DNA of 64,000 nt from Siderastrea siderea. Its lineage: Eukaryota; Cnidaria; Anthozoa; Scleractinia; Rhizangiidae. Where the stretch lies: positions 15,755,400 through 15,819,399 of the forward strand of contig OZ034971.1 in assembly GCA_964030785.1 (NCBI GenBank), written 5' to 3'. Positions 1 through 14,000 of this stretch are shown one piece after another. Position 1 is the stretch's first letter. The number at the start of each line of letters is the position of its first letter. The notes under the pieces were generated by a model. That model saw only the letters and a list, made by a program, of their open reading frames with translations. It did no database searches and was not told where the DNA came from. The translations under genes were made by a program, and so were the position numbers.

Positions 1-1172
1 GAAGTACATCAAGCAAGTGGAGTACATCAAGCACATATAGTATCAAGCATGTAGAGTATTACAAGCAAGAAAAGTACATCAAGCACTTACAGTACATCAA
101 GCATGTAGAGTGTTACAAGCAAGAAAAGTACATCAGGCAAGTAAAGTACATCAAGCACATAGAGTACTACTACAAGCAAGTAGAGTGCATCAAGCAAGTG
201 AAGTACATCAAGCAAGTAAAAGTATATTAAGCGAGTAAAGTGCAACAAGCAAGTAGAGTACATCAAGCACATAGAGTACATCAAGCAAGTAAAGTACATC
301 AAGCAAGTAAAGTACACCAAGCACATAGAGTACTACAAGCAAGTAAAGAACGTCAAGCACATAGAATACTACAAGCAAGTAAAGTACATCAAGCAAGTAG
401 AGTACATCAAGCAAGTAGAGTACATCAAGCACGTAGAGTACATCAAGCACGTAGAGTACATCAAGCACGTAGAGTACATCAAGCAAGTGAAGTCCATCAA
501 GCAAGTAGAGTACATTAAGCAAGTAGAGTACATCAAGCACGTAGAGTACATCAAGCGAGTGAAGTACATCAAGCAAGTAGAGTACATTAAGCGTTAGTAG
601 AGTATATTAAGCACGTAGAGTACATCAAGCAAGTAGAGTACATCAAGCAAGTAGAGTACATCAAGCAAGTAGAGTACATCGAGCAAGTAGAGTATATCAA
701 GCACGTAGAGTACTACAAGCAAGTAGAGTATATCAAGCACGTAGAGTATATTAAGCACGTAGAGTACATCAAGCAAGTAGAGTACATCAAGCAAGTAGAG
801 TACATCAAGCACGTAGAGTACATCAAGCACGTAGAGTCTATCAAGCACGTAGAGTACATCAAGCAAGTAGAGTACATCAAGCACGTAGAGTATATCAAGC
901 AAGTAGAGTACATCAAGCAAGTAGAGTACATCGAGCAAGTAAAGTATATCAAGCACGTAGAGTATATCAAGCACGTAGAGTATATCAAGCAAGTAGAGTA
1001 CATCAAGCACGTAGAGTATATCAAGCACGTAGAGTATATCAAGCACGTAGAGTATATCAAGCGCGTAGAGTACATCAAGCACGTAGAGTAGATCGAGCAA
1101 GTAGAGTACATCAAGCAAGTAGAGTACATCAAGGTAGCCAAGCAAGTAGAATAGTATAAGAATAGAACTCAA
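1..1172. repeat. 18-bp minisatellite array
   Basis: About 64 copies of an 18-bp unit of the form AGTACATCAAGCACGTAG, with variants at a few positions (CAC/CAA, TACTAC for TACATC). Because 18 is divisible by 3 and the unit lacks stops in several frames, long reading frames appear on both strands (hexapeptide repeats such as VHQASR on plus, LDVLYL and YSTCLM on minus). I regard these as artefacts of the repeat, not genes. The array is cut by the left edge of the window and stops about 100 bp before the ZNF830 start codon. Confidence 0.95.
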
Positions 1173-1278
1173 GTAAAGTTAGTTAAATAATATATTGGGG
1201 ACAATATAGTTCCCCATACATCACGTACCTACCGGCAGCGATAGATGTGTCATGTACGGTTCGCACTTTGGATCCGAA

Positions 1279-4200
1279 ATGGCGACCAGGAGAGACATAC
1301 GTCTGGTGAAAGGTCAAAGAGAAACGAAAAAGAAGATCGCTTCTCCATTAGCGAAATATCCTTTTTAGAACTTTGCTTCCAAACTGAATAATTCCGCATT
1401 CATTTCGGTAACAAAGTAAGTAGATTGCAGGTTAAAGTGGAGCTGAGCAAAATAACTTTATTTACACATGACTAGATTTGTGGAACCGTGTATAAGACTT
1501 AATAAAACAGTTATCAAACAAACATAAAATATCTAGCTGCAGGACGTTGGTAAGTCGGCTATTAGCAAAGCATAGAGGAGCTGAATTGGAAAGAGCTCCG
1601 GATTAGTTGTCCAGGACCCTAACCACGAGGCCATTCTACGGGTTTACCTCGGTGTAAGAACCTGACAAGATTTTCTTTGTTTGTTAGCTTTTGTTTTGCT
1701 GTAAGGTATTGTTTAAAATGTTTTTGTTTCCTTTGTTTTACGTCATCCGTGAGTTTCACAGGTTCTTACGCAATGACGCTAACTTGGAGACAAGATTAGG
1801 CGTAATTTGTAATTGAGGCTGAGATTAGACATTTTACAGACGCAACCGTCTTGAGGACACTGTATCTTTTAAAGCTTATGTCTACTGCCTTAACCTACCT
1901 CAGATACAATAGCACTGGGCAACTTTTTTGTGTCCTCTGTAACATACCTGTTAAGTCAGCAATTCTGTGGGACTCTCACGTGCTTGGGAAAAAGCATAAA
2001 GAGGTATTAAAACATGGAAAGAACTGAGTTGTCATGGACATGCTATAAAGAATGAACTGTTGATAACATAACTCACTTGATCCTACAGACTAAATTGTGT
2101 GGTTCCAGAAAATATCCATACCCACCCCATGGATGGTCATTGAAAATTTGAAGGGGAGGGGGGGTGAGGGGTCTAATGAAGCTAAACTGCAATATATTTT
2201 CTGGAGGAGTGGGGGACATTAAGGTTAAAAACCATCCATGGGGAGGTATGGATATTTTCTGGACCCACACATTATGGCTTCATAAAGAGAGCTTGTTGAG
2301 AGAACTTAATATTCCTTTTCTGAAATAAAATCAAAGCATGATCATGAATTTTTACAAACAACACAGCAGTACAACAACAAGTGATGTAAAGCATTCTTTA
2401 TCAGTGTATGATAAGTTCTCATAGGCATGTGAGACAAGCGGGTACTCAAAATGGATTTGTAGTTTGTTATCAACTCAAGAGTCAATTAGTCAATTGTCAA
2501 TTAGTCAAGAGTCAATGAGTCAACTAGTCAATTGTAACCTCGACCCCCAAACCCCCGGGGAATAGTAGGGGGATTCACAGCGCATGCTTCATTTTTAATG
2601 TAATATATAAAAAGAGTCAAGTTTAAAACACCCCCTTCTTCTTATAAATTACTTGAAACAACTTGTTAATGAACTTATTTCAATCAGTTTTTCAGCACAT
2701 ATTATTCATCAACGAGATCGTCAACCGGTGAGATAATAGTCTGTAAAACAAAAAGTCACTGTAGGGTTTAGACTCTTAATAAGTACAAGAAAACCCATGC
2801 ATAGTTTCAAATGATCACAAATAATTAGGCGGCGCGACGTGCCTAGGCACGTGCGGCCGTCTCATAAAATGCAACGCACATTCCTGAATGTACAGAAGTC
2901 AGTTCACTTAGTCTCTGCGCAGGCTCTCTAAACAATCAGGCTTGTTGGATTAAAAGCTAATCTCTCAAATACTGCACAATTTGCTTGTGATATTACCTTT
3001 TTTCCATCTATAGCTATGACTTAACCAGACAGAAAAAAGTAACCGTAGAAAGGAGCATAATTTTGTTGTTTTGAGTTTCGCAGCATATTGAAGTTAAGTA
3101 AAGGTAAGCGTTGAAATGTTTATTTCTCAGGGTAGTATTGGCAAAATACATTAGAATCACTGGTCGGCATTCGAACAATGGCCTTGTTGTTATCATGGAA
3201 ATGGACCTGCATCGTTGTCTAAAAATAGATTACAATTAGCCTGCACTCGTGTCGTTAGGATCTGAATGGAGCCCTTGCCTGAAGGCTGAAACATTTGTCG
3301 TGAATGCCTAAGGGCCGTACTTAACGATATCACGATTTAAGAACGATTTATTTCTCCAGGTAAAGCGACAGACAAAGTTCTCAAGTTCTCAAGTTGCATA
3401 CATACATTTAATTCCTTACATACCAAAAATGCAAATTGTCCATAACAGGTCACTGGAAACCACAAACTACTAAAGTTATAAGGTTTAAAACCTTTTTTCC
3501 TTAAGAAAAGGGGAGGGGGGAAGGGGGGTAAGATACTATGTGCCGCCTGTTAATTCTTCAGAATTTCTTGTTATACATACATTCCCTTTAAATACTAGAA
3601 TTAATAGAAAGCAGACATTATCACTTACCAGTAAATTTATCAGCTACATGTAAAAGTTTCAATGACCTAAGTCAACGAATCATATTACTAATAACAAGAT
3701 CGATATCCACCATGACTGTAGTCTTGGTTGGACACAGTTCCACTTCTCTCACAATATTGTGTAGTTCCAGGAAATATCTAACTCCCCCCACAGAAAGGAT
3801 TGGAAATTCCAGGGAGTGTGGGAGATCTCAAAGGCCCAAAAATTTAAAGCAAATTATGTATGAAGCTAAATTGGAATTTCCAGAGGGGTGAGGGAGGGGG
3901 TGATAGGGCAAATCCCTTTCATGGGGGAAGGGGTATGGATATTTTCTGGAACTACACAATGTAAAGATATGGCATTATCTATCATGTGCAGTGGAAGCGC
4001 CCCCCTGCCCTTGGGATAGGGGAAGCCGTAATTTTCTGGTGCTGTTTTGCAAGAAATTAATGTAAAATCGATGCATTTCTCCAGCTACTGCTCTGTAAAA
4101 TCCCAACTATCCGCAGGATACAATTAACTAGTACATTATTATAGGTATTTGTATATTGTGCTTGATTTGATTTAAAAAAAAAAAAACCAGGAACTGGATT

Positions 4201-7200
4201 GATTATTCCTAATCTAGTCCCCTTCTGGTCAGCATTATTCTTATCTAGTGTTCTAGCATTCCTGGTTAGTACATGCCAAAACAAACATGTGTCCTGTGAT
4301 CACTTTATGTGGAATGCATACAATATTAGGGGAATTATGTAGCTAGCCAAAAACTTAAACTTGGATCTTAAAGTGGTACTGTGCAGCTACTAGAACTGGG
4401 CCAGTTGGAAGAAAATTGACCAATAACAGTGCTAATTGAGAACAAAGTAAAACCAATAACATTGAAACATCTGGATGTTTGATAACCTCTGACCACTCTT
4501 ACTTTCAATCGTAAATTTTGAGCAGATTATTTGCATGTGGAAATTGCACTTAATAATAAAAATGATGCCCCTAAGCAAACCTTTATTGACTTTCGCTTAC
4601 ATACATGTAGTACAGCTATACTGTAGTGCCTTAGCTTATTTGTAAAACAAACCTTTTGGGAAATGAAATATGTTAACGGAACAAACTTTTGTTGTTCTGA
4701 GAAACGTTTGCTCAGGGCAGTTTGTGTAAACAAACACGGATCTTCAGATGAATGTCGACCTTTGCATACTTTAATCGTTCAACAATAAACAGAATTTCCC
4801 AATCTCCTTATTTCCTAATAGGGATCTTGGTGCCTAACGTTTCCTTTTGAATCAAAAGGTCCTCATCAGACTTCTTATTGTTGGGTTTAGATTCTGGTTT
4901 CTACAGCACTTTCACAACCACCATCTCATTACTGCAAGGAAACTTAACTTCTTTGCTTCGCATACTTGAAAGTTTCTAAATCATTTTTGGCTTCCACTTC
5001 CTTCTTCTCCAAATCCTTTAAATGGGAGCTTTTAGTTCCATTTTGGCATGCTGGAAGTCTAAAATGTAATCTCGCAATAGCTGGGAATGTCGGCAACCAT
5101 TGCCATACATGCTGACCTCTTGATTCAGTCTTACTTGAACGTATATTAAGGAATGTATATTATGTTTGAATGTATATTATGTTTCCGTTTTGGAAATATT
5201 TACATTTATTCTACATGTAAGTTTATAGCTTACGTGAGGCGTACAAACAATCCACAAGATTTTACTCACATCAAGTCAACTCCTACAGTATTGTGCAAAA
5301 GTAATGCAAACGAAATTCATCGAACTACTACTTTGTTTCTCGCGAAATTTCACGTGAACTTTCGCGCAACGTCGAACGAAATTGCAAAATGAAGGATAAA
5401 ATTTCGTCCCCTAAACGAAATTACGTGGAAATATCGTGCAAGATTTCGAAAGGTCAAACAAAAAATCGCTCTTGCGAAAATTCACGGCAATAAAAAGGAA
5501 CTTCAGTGATATACAGCTGTAAAAGCGTAGCAGCGATTGACGCAACTTCCAATCACACAGCCGAAAGGTCCATGCCCGAATGCCCTATTCCAGTCTTAAT
5601 CAGACTTGAAAACATTTTCTACGAAATAAACGTTTGCAAAAAAAAATACAGGAAGGTCGCTGATCTATTCTTTACGTCTCGTTGCATGACTGCTTACACG
5701 TGAACAAAATAAAACGAAACAAGATAAATGAGTCATTCTGAGCAAGCGAAAAATCGCTTACTACAAACAACAATTTGCTCGAAATATTGCTAAGTGCCAC
5801 GAAATTTCGCTGGCACAGCTGCCAAGTGCCACGAAATTTCACTCGAAATGTCACAGCGTGTGGCAAAATATCGTCGTCACGCAAACAGTAGGTCTTCCGA
5901 AATATCGTCGAAATATCGCTCCAAACATAAGTTCACTTATTTTCATCGAATTTCGTTTGCATTACTTTTGCACAATACTGTAACTTTAAAATTTTGAAAC
6001 CTCACCATAGAGGATTGAAGCTAACCAAGGAAAAGATTAGACTATATTTCCCGAGAGGTCCACAGAATTTGGTGGTTTCAAATTAAATTGGTGATAATTA
6101 CATATTGGACAGTTCTTGAAAAAATTGCCTTCTTTTGTTCTCAATCGACATTGTGATTGGTCAATTTTCTTCCAAGTGGCCCAGTTCCAGTAGCCACACA
6201 GTAAACAACCCCCGTAAATGCTATGGTACCGAATATATTACTGACCTTGCTGGACAACACACATCTGTGTTGGAGATGTCATTATTGTTGTGTTATATTG
6301 TAATCTACAGACACTTAACATTATGCTTTTAGCCAGTAATATTTGACAATATTAAATGATACGTCAGACACTAATATTATTAAGAGGATGGTATCGGTTA
6401 TTTTTGTGAGAACTGACATATAACAGCTTACTGTAGGCATATTTTGAGTACATTTTCTGAGGATGAAAATGTTTAAAGGCTATTTTTTTGCCATGTAGTT
6501 CACCGTTGCTGTGGTCTGTTATTCCTACATGTAGGTTAGGTGAATGAACTGATAGTAGCTAAATTCTGATGTCCATGCATGCAACCTTATTCTGTTAGCA
6601 TTTTTCCTGTGTAATTGCATGGCCTTTACCGTTACCACATAAGATCAAGCATGCAATTACATTTACATTTACATTACATGGTGTCTTCAAGAGAAAACTA
6701 GCCTGGCTACATGTAGGTAGGCTGCAATGTATGTGGCAGAGGGCAACTTTGACATTGTTTTACAGAACTTGGCAATCTTCAAAGGGAAATCCAATCAAAG
6801 TCCAGCAGTTAGAGATGTACAGCAGTCTGTGAAAGTAAGTTTAATAGAACACTAATTCTAATCATAAATTTTGTCTAAAAAAGAGCATACACGTCTTAAG
6901 GCTTTTTAACAGAATATTGAAGGTTTCAAATAAATTAAAACAAAGACGATTTTACTCATTTAAAAAAAGCTTACAACTTTCAGTGGAACTCAAAATCACA
7001 AAATCAGCTTCTGTTGTGATACAATAGAGGTTTAAACTGATCAATGAGTGGTAAAATCAAGAAGTGTTGTATTCTGTTGAACAGAAAACTTGGACACAAA
7101 GTCAAGTTTTACAAATCTCAACTTTGGAAGTTCAAGGCATCGCAATGAAGAGCAATCTGTCAAGCAAAAACAACGTTGTTGCACTTCCACAATTCCCCAA

Positions 7201-7984
7201 GCTCTATGTGATCTTTCATCGGACTTGGTGCCCAAACATCCAAGATATAAAATTTTAAAGCTTTTTACTGTAATTCCTCCACCAGAATTTTGCCTTATAA
7301 ATTTATTCATAAGCAGCCATCATCCGTGGCCTTAAGCTCCAAAAATAGAAAGGATTTCATTTAAAATTATAAGTCCTCTAGTATCATTTAACGTGGCTAG
7401 AGTAAATGTTGATTTTGTCTCTCATCAGAAACTGAACTTCTTCACAGCATCTTGTTGAGTGAGGACTTTTTTAAATGTCTTACAGTAATTAAGACTGCTG
7501 TATGACAACTATAAATGCACACATGAGCAGTTCTATCTATTAGTGTCCAATTACAACAATCTAAATACAAAATTAATACTACAGCTGTAATCACAACAAC
7601 AACAACAACATGATTATATCATTCCAGGTATAAAGCAATAGCTAAGGCATGTCCACAAACATCATGTCAACACTGGAGGGAATTGTCATTGTTAATACCC
7701 AGAAGTAATACTGCAACATACAGTGATAGGGCATTCTCGATCTGTGCCCCAAAACTGTGGAATTCCCTTGCAGCCACCATCAGAGGCATGCAAAGTCTTA
7801 GTTAGCTTTAAGTCCCAACTAAAAACCTATCTTTTTTAGCCGTGTTCTTTTTCATTTTTATGTCTAGGTCTAACTTTATAGTAGTTTTTACAAGTTGTAC
7901 TGATTATTATTATGTTTCATTTTTTATATTAATTTATGATTACTTGTAAGAGCATTGAGACTTTGTTAAATGCTCCTAGCACTT

Positions 7985-8041
<57 letters not shown>

Positions 8042-11000
8042 ATTAAATGATGACTTAATATATTCTTTGATACAGGAAAAGCCATCTCATACAGATGATT
8101 CCACATTTGTAAGACCAGCATTAAAAAGAATAAACCAGGATAAGGTCAGTACATGTTCATGAACCTGTATTTAACAATCCTGTGCACTACAACCTAGAAT
8201 CCTTGTAGACAGCTGTCGGTGATAAATGTTTTTTTTAAGGCTGAAACAGATGAAAATACACCAGACAAAAGAATTAAAGGTAAGCTGTAGAATGTGTATG
8301 TAATGACCAACTAATTTGTAAATTTCAGCAAACTGAGCAACTTGCTCTTGTGTTGCACTGGCTCAATCGCAGCGATTCAAAGATTTGTAGATAATTGGGC
8401 AGGCTTGATGTTTGCTTTCTGTAGCTGACATTTTTTCTTTCATAAATTTGTTTTTTCTTTTTCTTTCTTTTTTGGTGGAGTACTGTAATTATCTGTGTGA
8501 GTTGCTGTGGGTGGTCACAAATTTTGCCTCCCTTTATAATTAATTATATTATTCACTTAATTAGTGGTACACGTATTATGAGTGGTAAATGATGAATACA
8601 TGTGGTGAGCTGATGGCTGTTTCTTCATATGCAAAAGCCAGTGGGATGGTCTGTTAAGTGGGGAAGGCATGCCCAATGCGTGATCTGTATTACATATTAT
8701 GGTATTTTGAGCATGGAACGACGCTCCTGTCTGGTGGCTGCTTCTGTCTACAGTACTTGGTGATCAATTCCAGGCTCAATATTGGATTCCTGCCCGGTCC
8801 TTGAATCACTTACAGTCCTTGAATTTCTTTCAAAGGAACCCCTTTCACAGGAACCCCTCTTGTCATGTTTACCCCAATGTAGCTTGCGATAGAGAAGTAA
8901 TGTGGCACGTGCAGGGTTGTAGTTAGAATTTTCAATAGATGGAAGAATACTTGTAATAGGCGGCAGGCACTAGAAGCCGCTTGCGGCTTCTGCATCACGT
9001 TTTCTATTTCGGCAGTTGTGTATCATCCTTCCAAGATTCATCAGCCGGAAATTTTTTAGGAATAGCTGGCGATTTTTTCCGGCTGCCAGCTTTTATCTAC
9101 ATCCCTGCACGTGGGTGTTGGCCTGCCTATATGAGTTGTGTCAGAATGGATTCTCTGCTTATAGAATACCTGCTTTCTCCAGTATGTCAATGCAAGTGAT
9201 ACATAGTGCTATGGTTGCACAAAGGCATCTCTATTCAAAGCATTTTCAGCACCTTCACTTGCTTTCTGTACAGAACCCACACTTCTATCTTATATTAAGA
9301 AGGGTATTGAGAAAGTGATTCTGCCAGACAAGTTTTTGTTTGTCATTAAAGATGTGTTTATTGTTCATCTTGGCGTAAGATAGGAAAGATGAATGTTTAT
9401 TCGTTTGTCTCACGATGGAATCGCTTTGAGTTGTTGATCGCAACTTTTTGACTGCAATACTGCTAGTCTTCATCAGGCAATAAAGTCCATTGTTTACGTG
9501 TCGCTATTTGTAGCATGTTGGTTCGCTGCTATTGGTGCATTTTGACCCTCATTATTATTCAGACTATAAGATGTTGTTCCCTCATAGGTCCGCTTTGTGG
9601 TTGATCGGCTGTTTTGCTTTTGGATCGTAGGTATCCAAGCTTCAGGAATTTTGATTCCACTGTCTCTATTGATGTTATTAGGATAGGCCAACAGCTCTTT
9701 TGTGCCAAAAAAGCTGGTGGTCTTTGCTGTCCTTTTCAGCCAATGTGTCATTAGATCACACTTCCCAGATTATGTGAATCATTCAACAGTGTCAAGTGTG
9801 AGTCCATCAATGCTGATCTGTGGTGGATGGTTCTCATTGTGGTGGGTTTTCTTGTGAAGGACTTCTGTTTTCTTCAAGATAATGGTCTGGCCAAATACAT
9901 TGAAAGCTTGTTTTAAATGGCTAACTAATAATTGGAGAGCGTCCTCTGTATGTGCCAAGGCGGCACATTTGTTGGCAAAAAAAAGTAGTCCAGGATGTAT
10001 ATTTTCATTAATGTGCTCCCGTCAGTGCAGAACTGGATGTAAATGCCACCATTTAGATCTTCCTTTGCTTCACACAGCATCATCCTGAAAAAAATCACAT
10101 TTTTTTAGAGAGTAGTGGCAATCCTCTCTCCTCTGCAGAGGCTGAAGGGAATGTACAGTAGGGGAGTTCACTGAGCAAAGTAAGTGCAGGTGTAAAAAAT
10201 GTAAGAGAGTGGTACCTCAAATGATCTCTTGTCTCACCCTGCACTCATCCTGCACAGTAAATCCATTAAATCCCACCACCAATAATATTGAAACCTCTGC
10301 AGAGGGCAAGGACTTAGGCATAGGCATTAGCACACAATTCCTCTCAGATTCATGCCGTATTAATTTTTTCTAACATAGAATAATTATTATAAAATAGGAA
10401 TTTGAAGTGGGTTTGATGATATAATATGGAAATTGGGAAATGTATGCAAATATTTTGTTTTTTTAACCTAAAAATCTAAAGTTACATATTAATTACATTT
10501 TAGTTTTACCTTGTTTGAACTTTTCCTCTACAGTTGACTCTTGTGGAGAGAAAGACAGGTAAATCACTTGTCATGAAAAATTCACATTCTTATTAAATGT
10601 AAAGAAGATCCTCGCAGTTATTTTTCATTTAATTCTTCATTCTGCAGTTCAAATATGTGAATTTCTTATATTCATAATTTCATCACATTCTTATGTCAGT
10701 ATCAGTACATTCCAGAGAGACATCTAAGGGTGTTACTCGAGTTTTTAGACTCTTAAACTGAATCCATTATGCTATATGTATGATCATACAGTGTAAGTAG
10801 CCACCATTTCAGATCAGGTTGGTTGATACATAGATGAGAGCAGTCACCTTCTCATGTAAAAGGTGTTCAAGGGTGGTCTTTGCACAACATTGTGTTGTTC
10901 GTGAAGGGGGGGATGGGGGGAACTTTACTCCATGTCACATTGTCTTTAATTTGTTGATCCAGATTTGTAAATGTGTATCAAAGAAATCCTAACAAAATGC

Positions 11001-14000
11001 CAGGTGGTAACCCTGTGATGGATTAGTATCTATCCAGAGGGAGTCTCCCTCTGAATGTGTTCATGCGTACTCTCATGGAAAATGTTTATTAGAATGTGCT
11101 GTGCTTTTTATCCTACATGCCTGCTAACCAGGCTGGCTAGTTTTCATTTGGGAAACTATCTCCTTGAAACCCACAAATGTGATACAAGGCTAGCCAGCCT
11201 CTTATATGCACACATCAATTGAGCTTTTAGAAACTTATTAATAAGCAAGTCAGGGTGTTGCAAGATCACTGCAATGCCAGCTTGGTTGAATCAGGCATAT
11301 GTGATTTTGGCTGGAAGATGTCAAAAAAAGACATGTTAATGTTAATTGTAATAACTTACAGTTTAAAAGAGAGAGAGGAAGAGGTGAATATCACTAACAG
11401 CAATCTTGCAGGTGGCAAATCTGATTTACCATCAGGTGATGTACAAACTTCTTTGTTTTCACTTTTAATACCTTCATTTTGTTTGGTTCAAATTTATTAC
11501 TTGGTGCAAAAATTCATCACTACTGTGCTGCTATCAAAGAAAAGGTGCTCATTCAATCAACAAAAGTTTGTTTTTGCTGTCTTTTTAGTCCACTAGGATT
11601 GGCAAAAATCACATTGTGTTCTTATCACAAAACTTGCAAGACATGTGAATTGTTGTAGCTGATTATAATATTATTAGCTGATAATTGCGTGATTGGACTG
11701 GTGTCATCATCACCAGTCAGAAAGGTAACTTTGTTATTCACAGGTGAAAATTTGCTAATTGCAGCAAACCGAAACAATTTTTAACTTTGACTCTTAATTT
11801 CTTTCTATCCCAAAGGATTTCTTAATGAGTTTTTTCTGTGGAGTTTCCTAATGACCTTGACCAGCTCAGTCATTATTTCTTGTCTTGATGATTGGGTTTC
11901 TCAGTTAACGAAATTTATCCATTGATGTGGTTGGCTCACTGACTTGTTGGTTGTTTGTTGTTAGCTGAGTTGGATGATTTTCTAAATGTATGAATAATTT
12001 GACATTGTGCAATTGGATACATGTAAGTGAGGTCACTGTGTGAATCAGCCAAGTTATTTGAATAGTTATTCTTAACAGCCCAGTTAGCATTGGAATAATG
12101 AATAGTCAATCAACAGGTTGCCAAGTAACTCAACCAACACATCCGAAGACAACTAACTCAACCAGTGCAACCAATTAAAGCTTAGGGAACTCAGCAAGCA
12201 CAACTAAAACAACAAAACCACCACAGCCAAACCACAGGCAGCCCAAGCTCAAGATAAGACAATACCCAAGAAATGTGACTCTTGCTTAACAGCATATCTG
12301 CAGGTGTTGTGTTACAATGGTTTGAATAAAGATTTGTATGGGGATGCAACAGATTTGTTTTAAATGGTAGAAATTAATGTTGTTTGATCATGAAGGTTGT
12401 AACCTTGTTACTTTGTGGTTTTCATTGTCCTTTGCTAGCTTCTCAGGACGATTTTAAGTGCTTTTGTGTTGTTTGGGGTTTCCACTAATAATACACCTCC
12501 AACACCTGCAGATTTGCTGCTAGGCAGGGTCACATTTCTCACGTGTTCTCTTATCTTGAACTTAGTCCGCCTGTAGCTAAACCAACTAATATTGTGAAAC
12601 ACAATATTAGGGCTAACGCTCGAAACGTCAGCTTTCAATCTTTTTACGGTGGCCAATCTACCTTATCAACTTAGTTGATAAATCCAAACTTTTGTGTTTC
12701 ACATCCCCACCAACACAGCACCACAGCTTCTTTAGAAACTAACCCCCTTGTCTGTCAACTAATATTGTGACCAACACAACCAACACAACCATACCAGCAC
12801 AACCAACTCAACCAACACAACCAGCACAACCAACTCAACCAGCACAAACCAACTCAACCAACTCAACTCAACTCAACCAACTCAACCAACCAACTCAACC
12901 AACCAAGGCAACCAGCACAACTAACTCAACCAACACAACACAGCACAACCAACTCAACCAACTCAACCAGCACAACCAGCACAACCAACTCAACCGACAC
13001 AACACAGCCAGAACAACCAGCACAACCAACACAACTAACCCAACCAGCACAGCCAACACAACCAGCACAACTGACTCAACCAACGCAACCAACACAACTA
13101 ACACAACCAGCACAGCCAGTTCAACCAACACATGACCAGCACAACGAGCACAACCAGCTCAACCAATACAACCAGCTCAACCAGTGCAACTGACTCAATC
13201 AACATAACCAGTACAATGAGCACAACTGACTCAACCAGCACAACCAACACAGCTGACACAACCAGCACACTGCTGACTCAACCAGCACAACCAACGCAGC
13301 CAGCTCAACCAACACAGTCAGCACAACCAGCACAACCAATTGCAACTCAACCAGTACCAGCACACTGAAACCAACTCAACCAGTACAACCAGCACAACTG
13401 ACTCAGCCAGCATAACCAACACAGCCAACACACCCAGCACACTGCTGACTCAACTAGCACAACCAGTTCAACCAACACAGCCAGCACAACCAGCACAACC
13501 AATTGCAACTCAACCAGCACCAGCACACTGAAACCGACTCAACCAGTACAACCAGCACAACTGACTCAACCAGCATAACCAGCTCAGCCAACACAGCCAA
13601 CACAGCCAGCACAACCAACACAACTAGCAAAACCAGTACAGCCAACTCAACCAACACAACCAATTTTACATTGAATACAGCTTTAATTGAAAATTCAAGT
13701 ATGCACCTGCTAATTGTTTTAGAATAATATTGTCTTATTTTCAGACTTCTTTGACACCCCACAACAAAATGAACAAACTGCACAAGATCTGAAGTTCAGG
13801 TAATTCAAGTCTGTTTCATGTGTATGAATGAGTTAATGATGATCCAAGTCTATTGAGATGTATTCTATTTTTCCTACATCTTTATGTAAGTGATGAAGAC
13901 TCCACAGAAGGTATTCCAGAGGGATTTTTTGATGATCCTAAGTTAGATGCTAAGGTATGTTAAAATTTTCAATAAAACAATCCATTAACAAAACCATTTT

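Larger units (their letters stand above)
1356..1903 (+). other. ZNF830: U12-type AT-AG intron (ZNF830 intron 1)
   Basis: The reading frame demands a join between GCGAA (ending 1355) and ATACAAT (starting 1904), restoring the conserved AKYNS. The intron therefore starts ATATCCTTTTT, the textbook minor-spliceosome donor, rather than GT. A branch-site match CCTTAAC lies at 1888-1894, with the likely branch A (1893) 10 nt before the AG at 1902-1903, within the short spacing typical of U12 introns. There is no polypyrimidine tract. No GT donor nearby gives an in-frame product with this conserved sequence. Confidence 0.85.

Noticed and set aside
208..1172. Long minus- and plus-strand reading frames across the left end
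   Set aside because: They are pure translations of an 18-bp tandem repeat, open in several frames on both strands, with no other coding sign.
1..1172. CRISPR array
   Set aside because: Short direct repeats without unique spacers, in a eukaryotic intron-rich genome; it is a minisatellite.
12767..13783. Thr/Gln/Pro-rich and Val/Leu-rich frames
   Set aside because: Products of the 9-bp minisatellite in ZNF830 intron 6; no splice context and mirrored on both strands.
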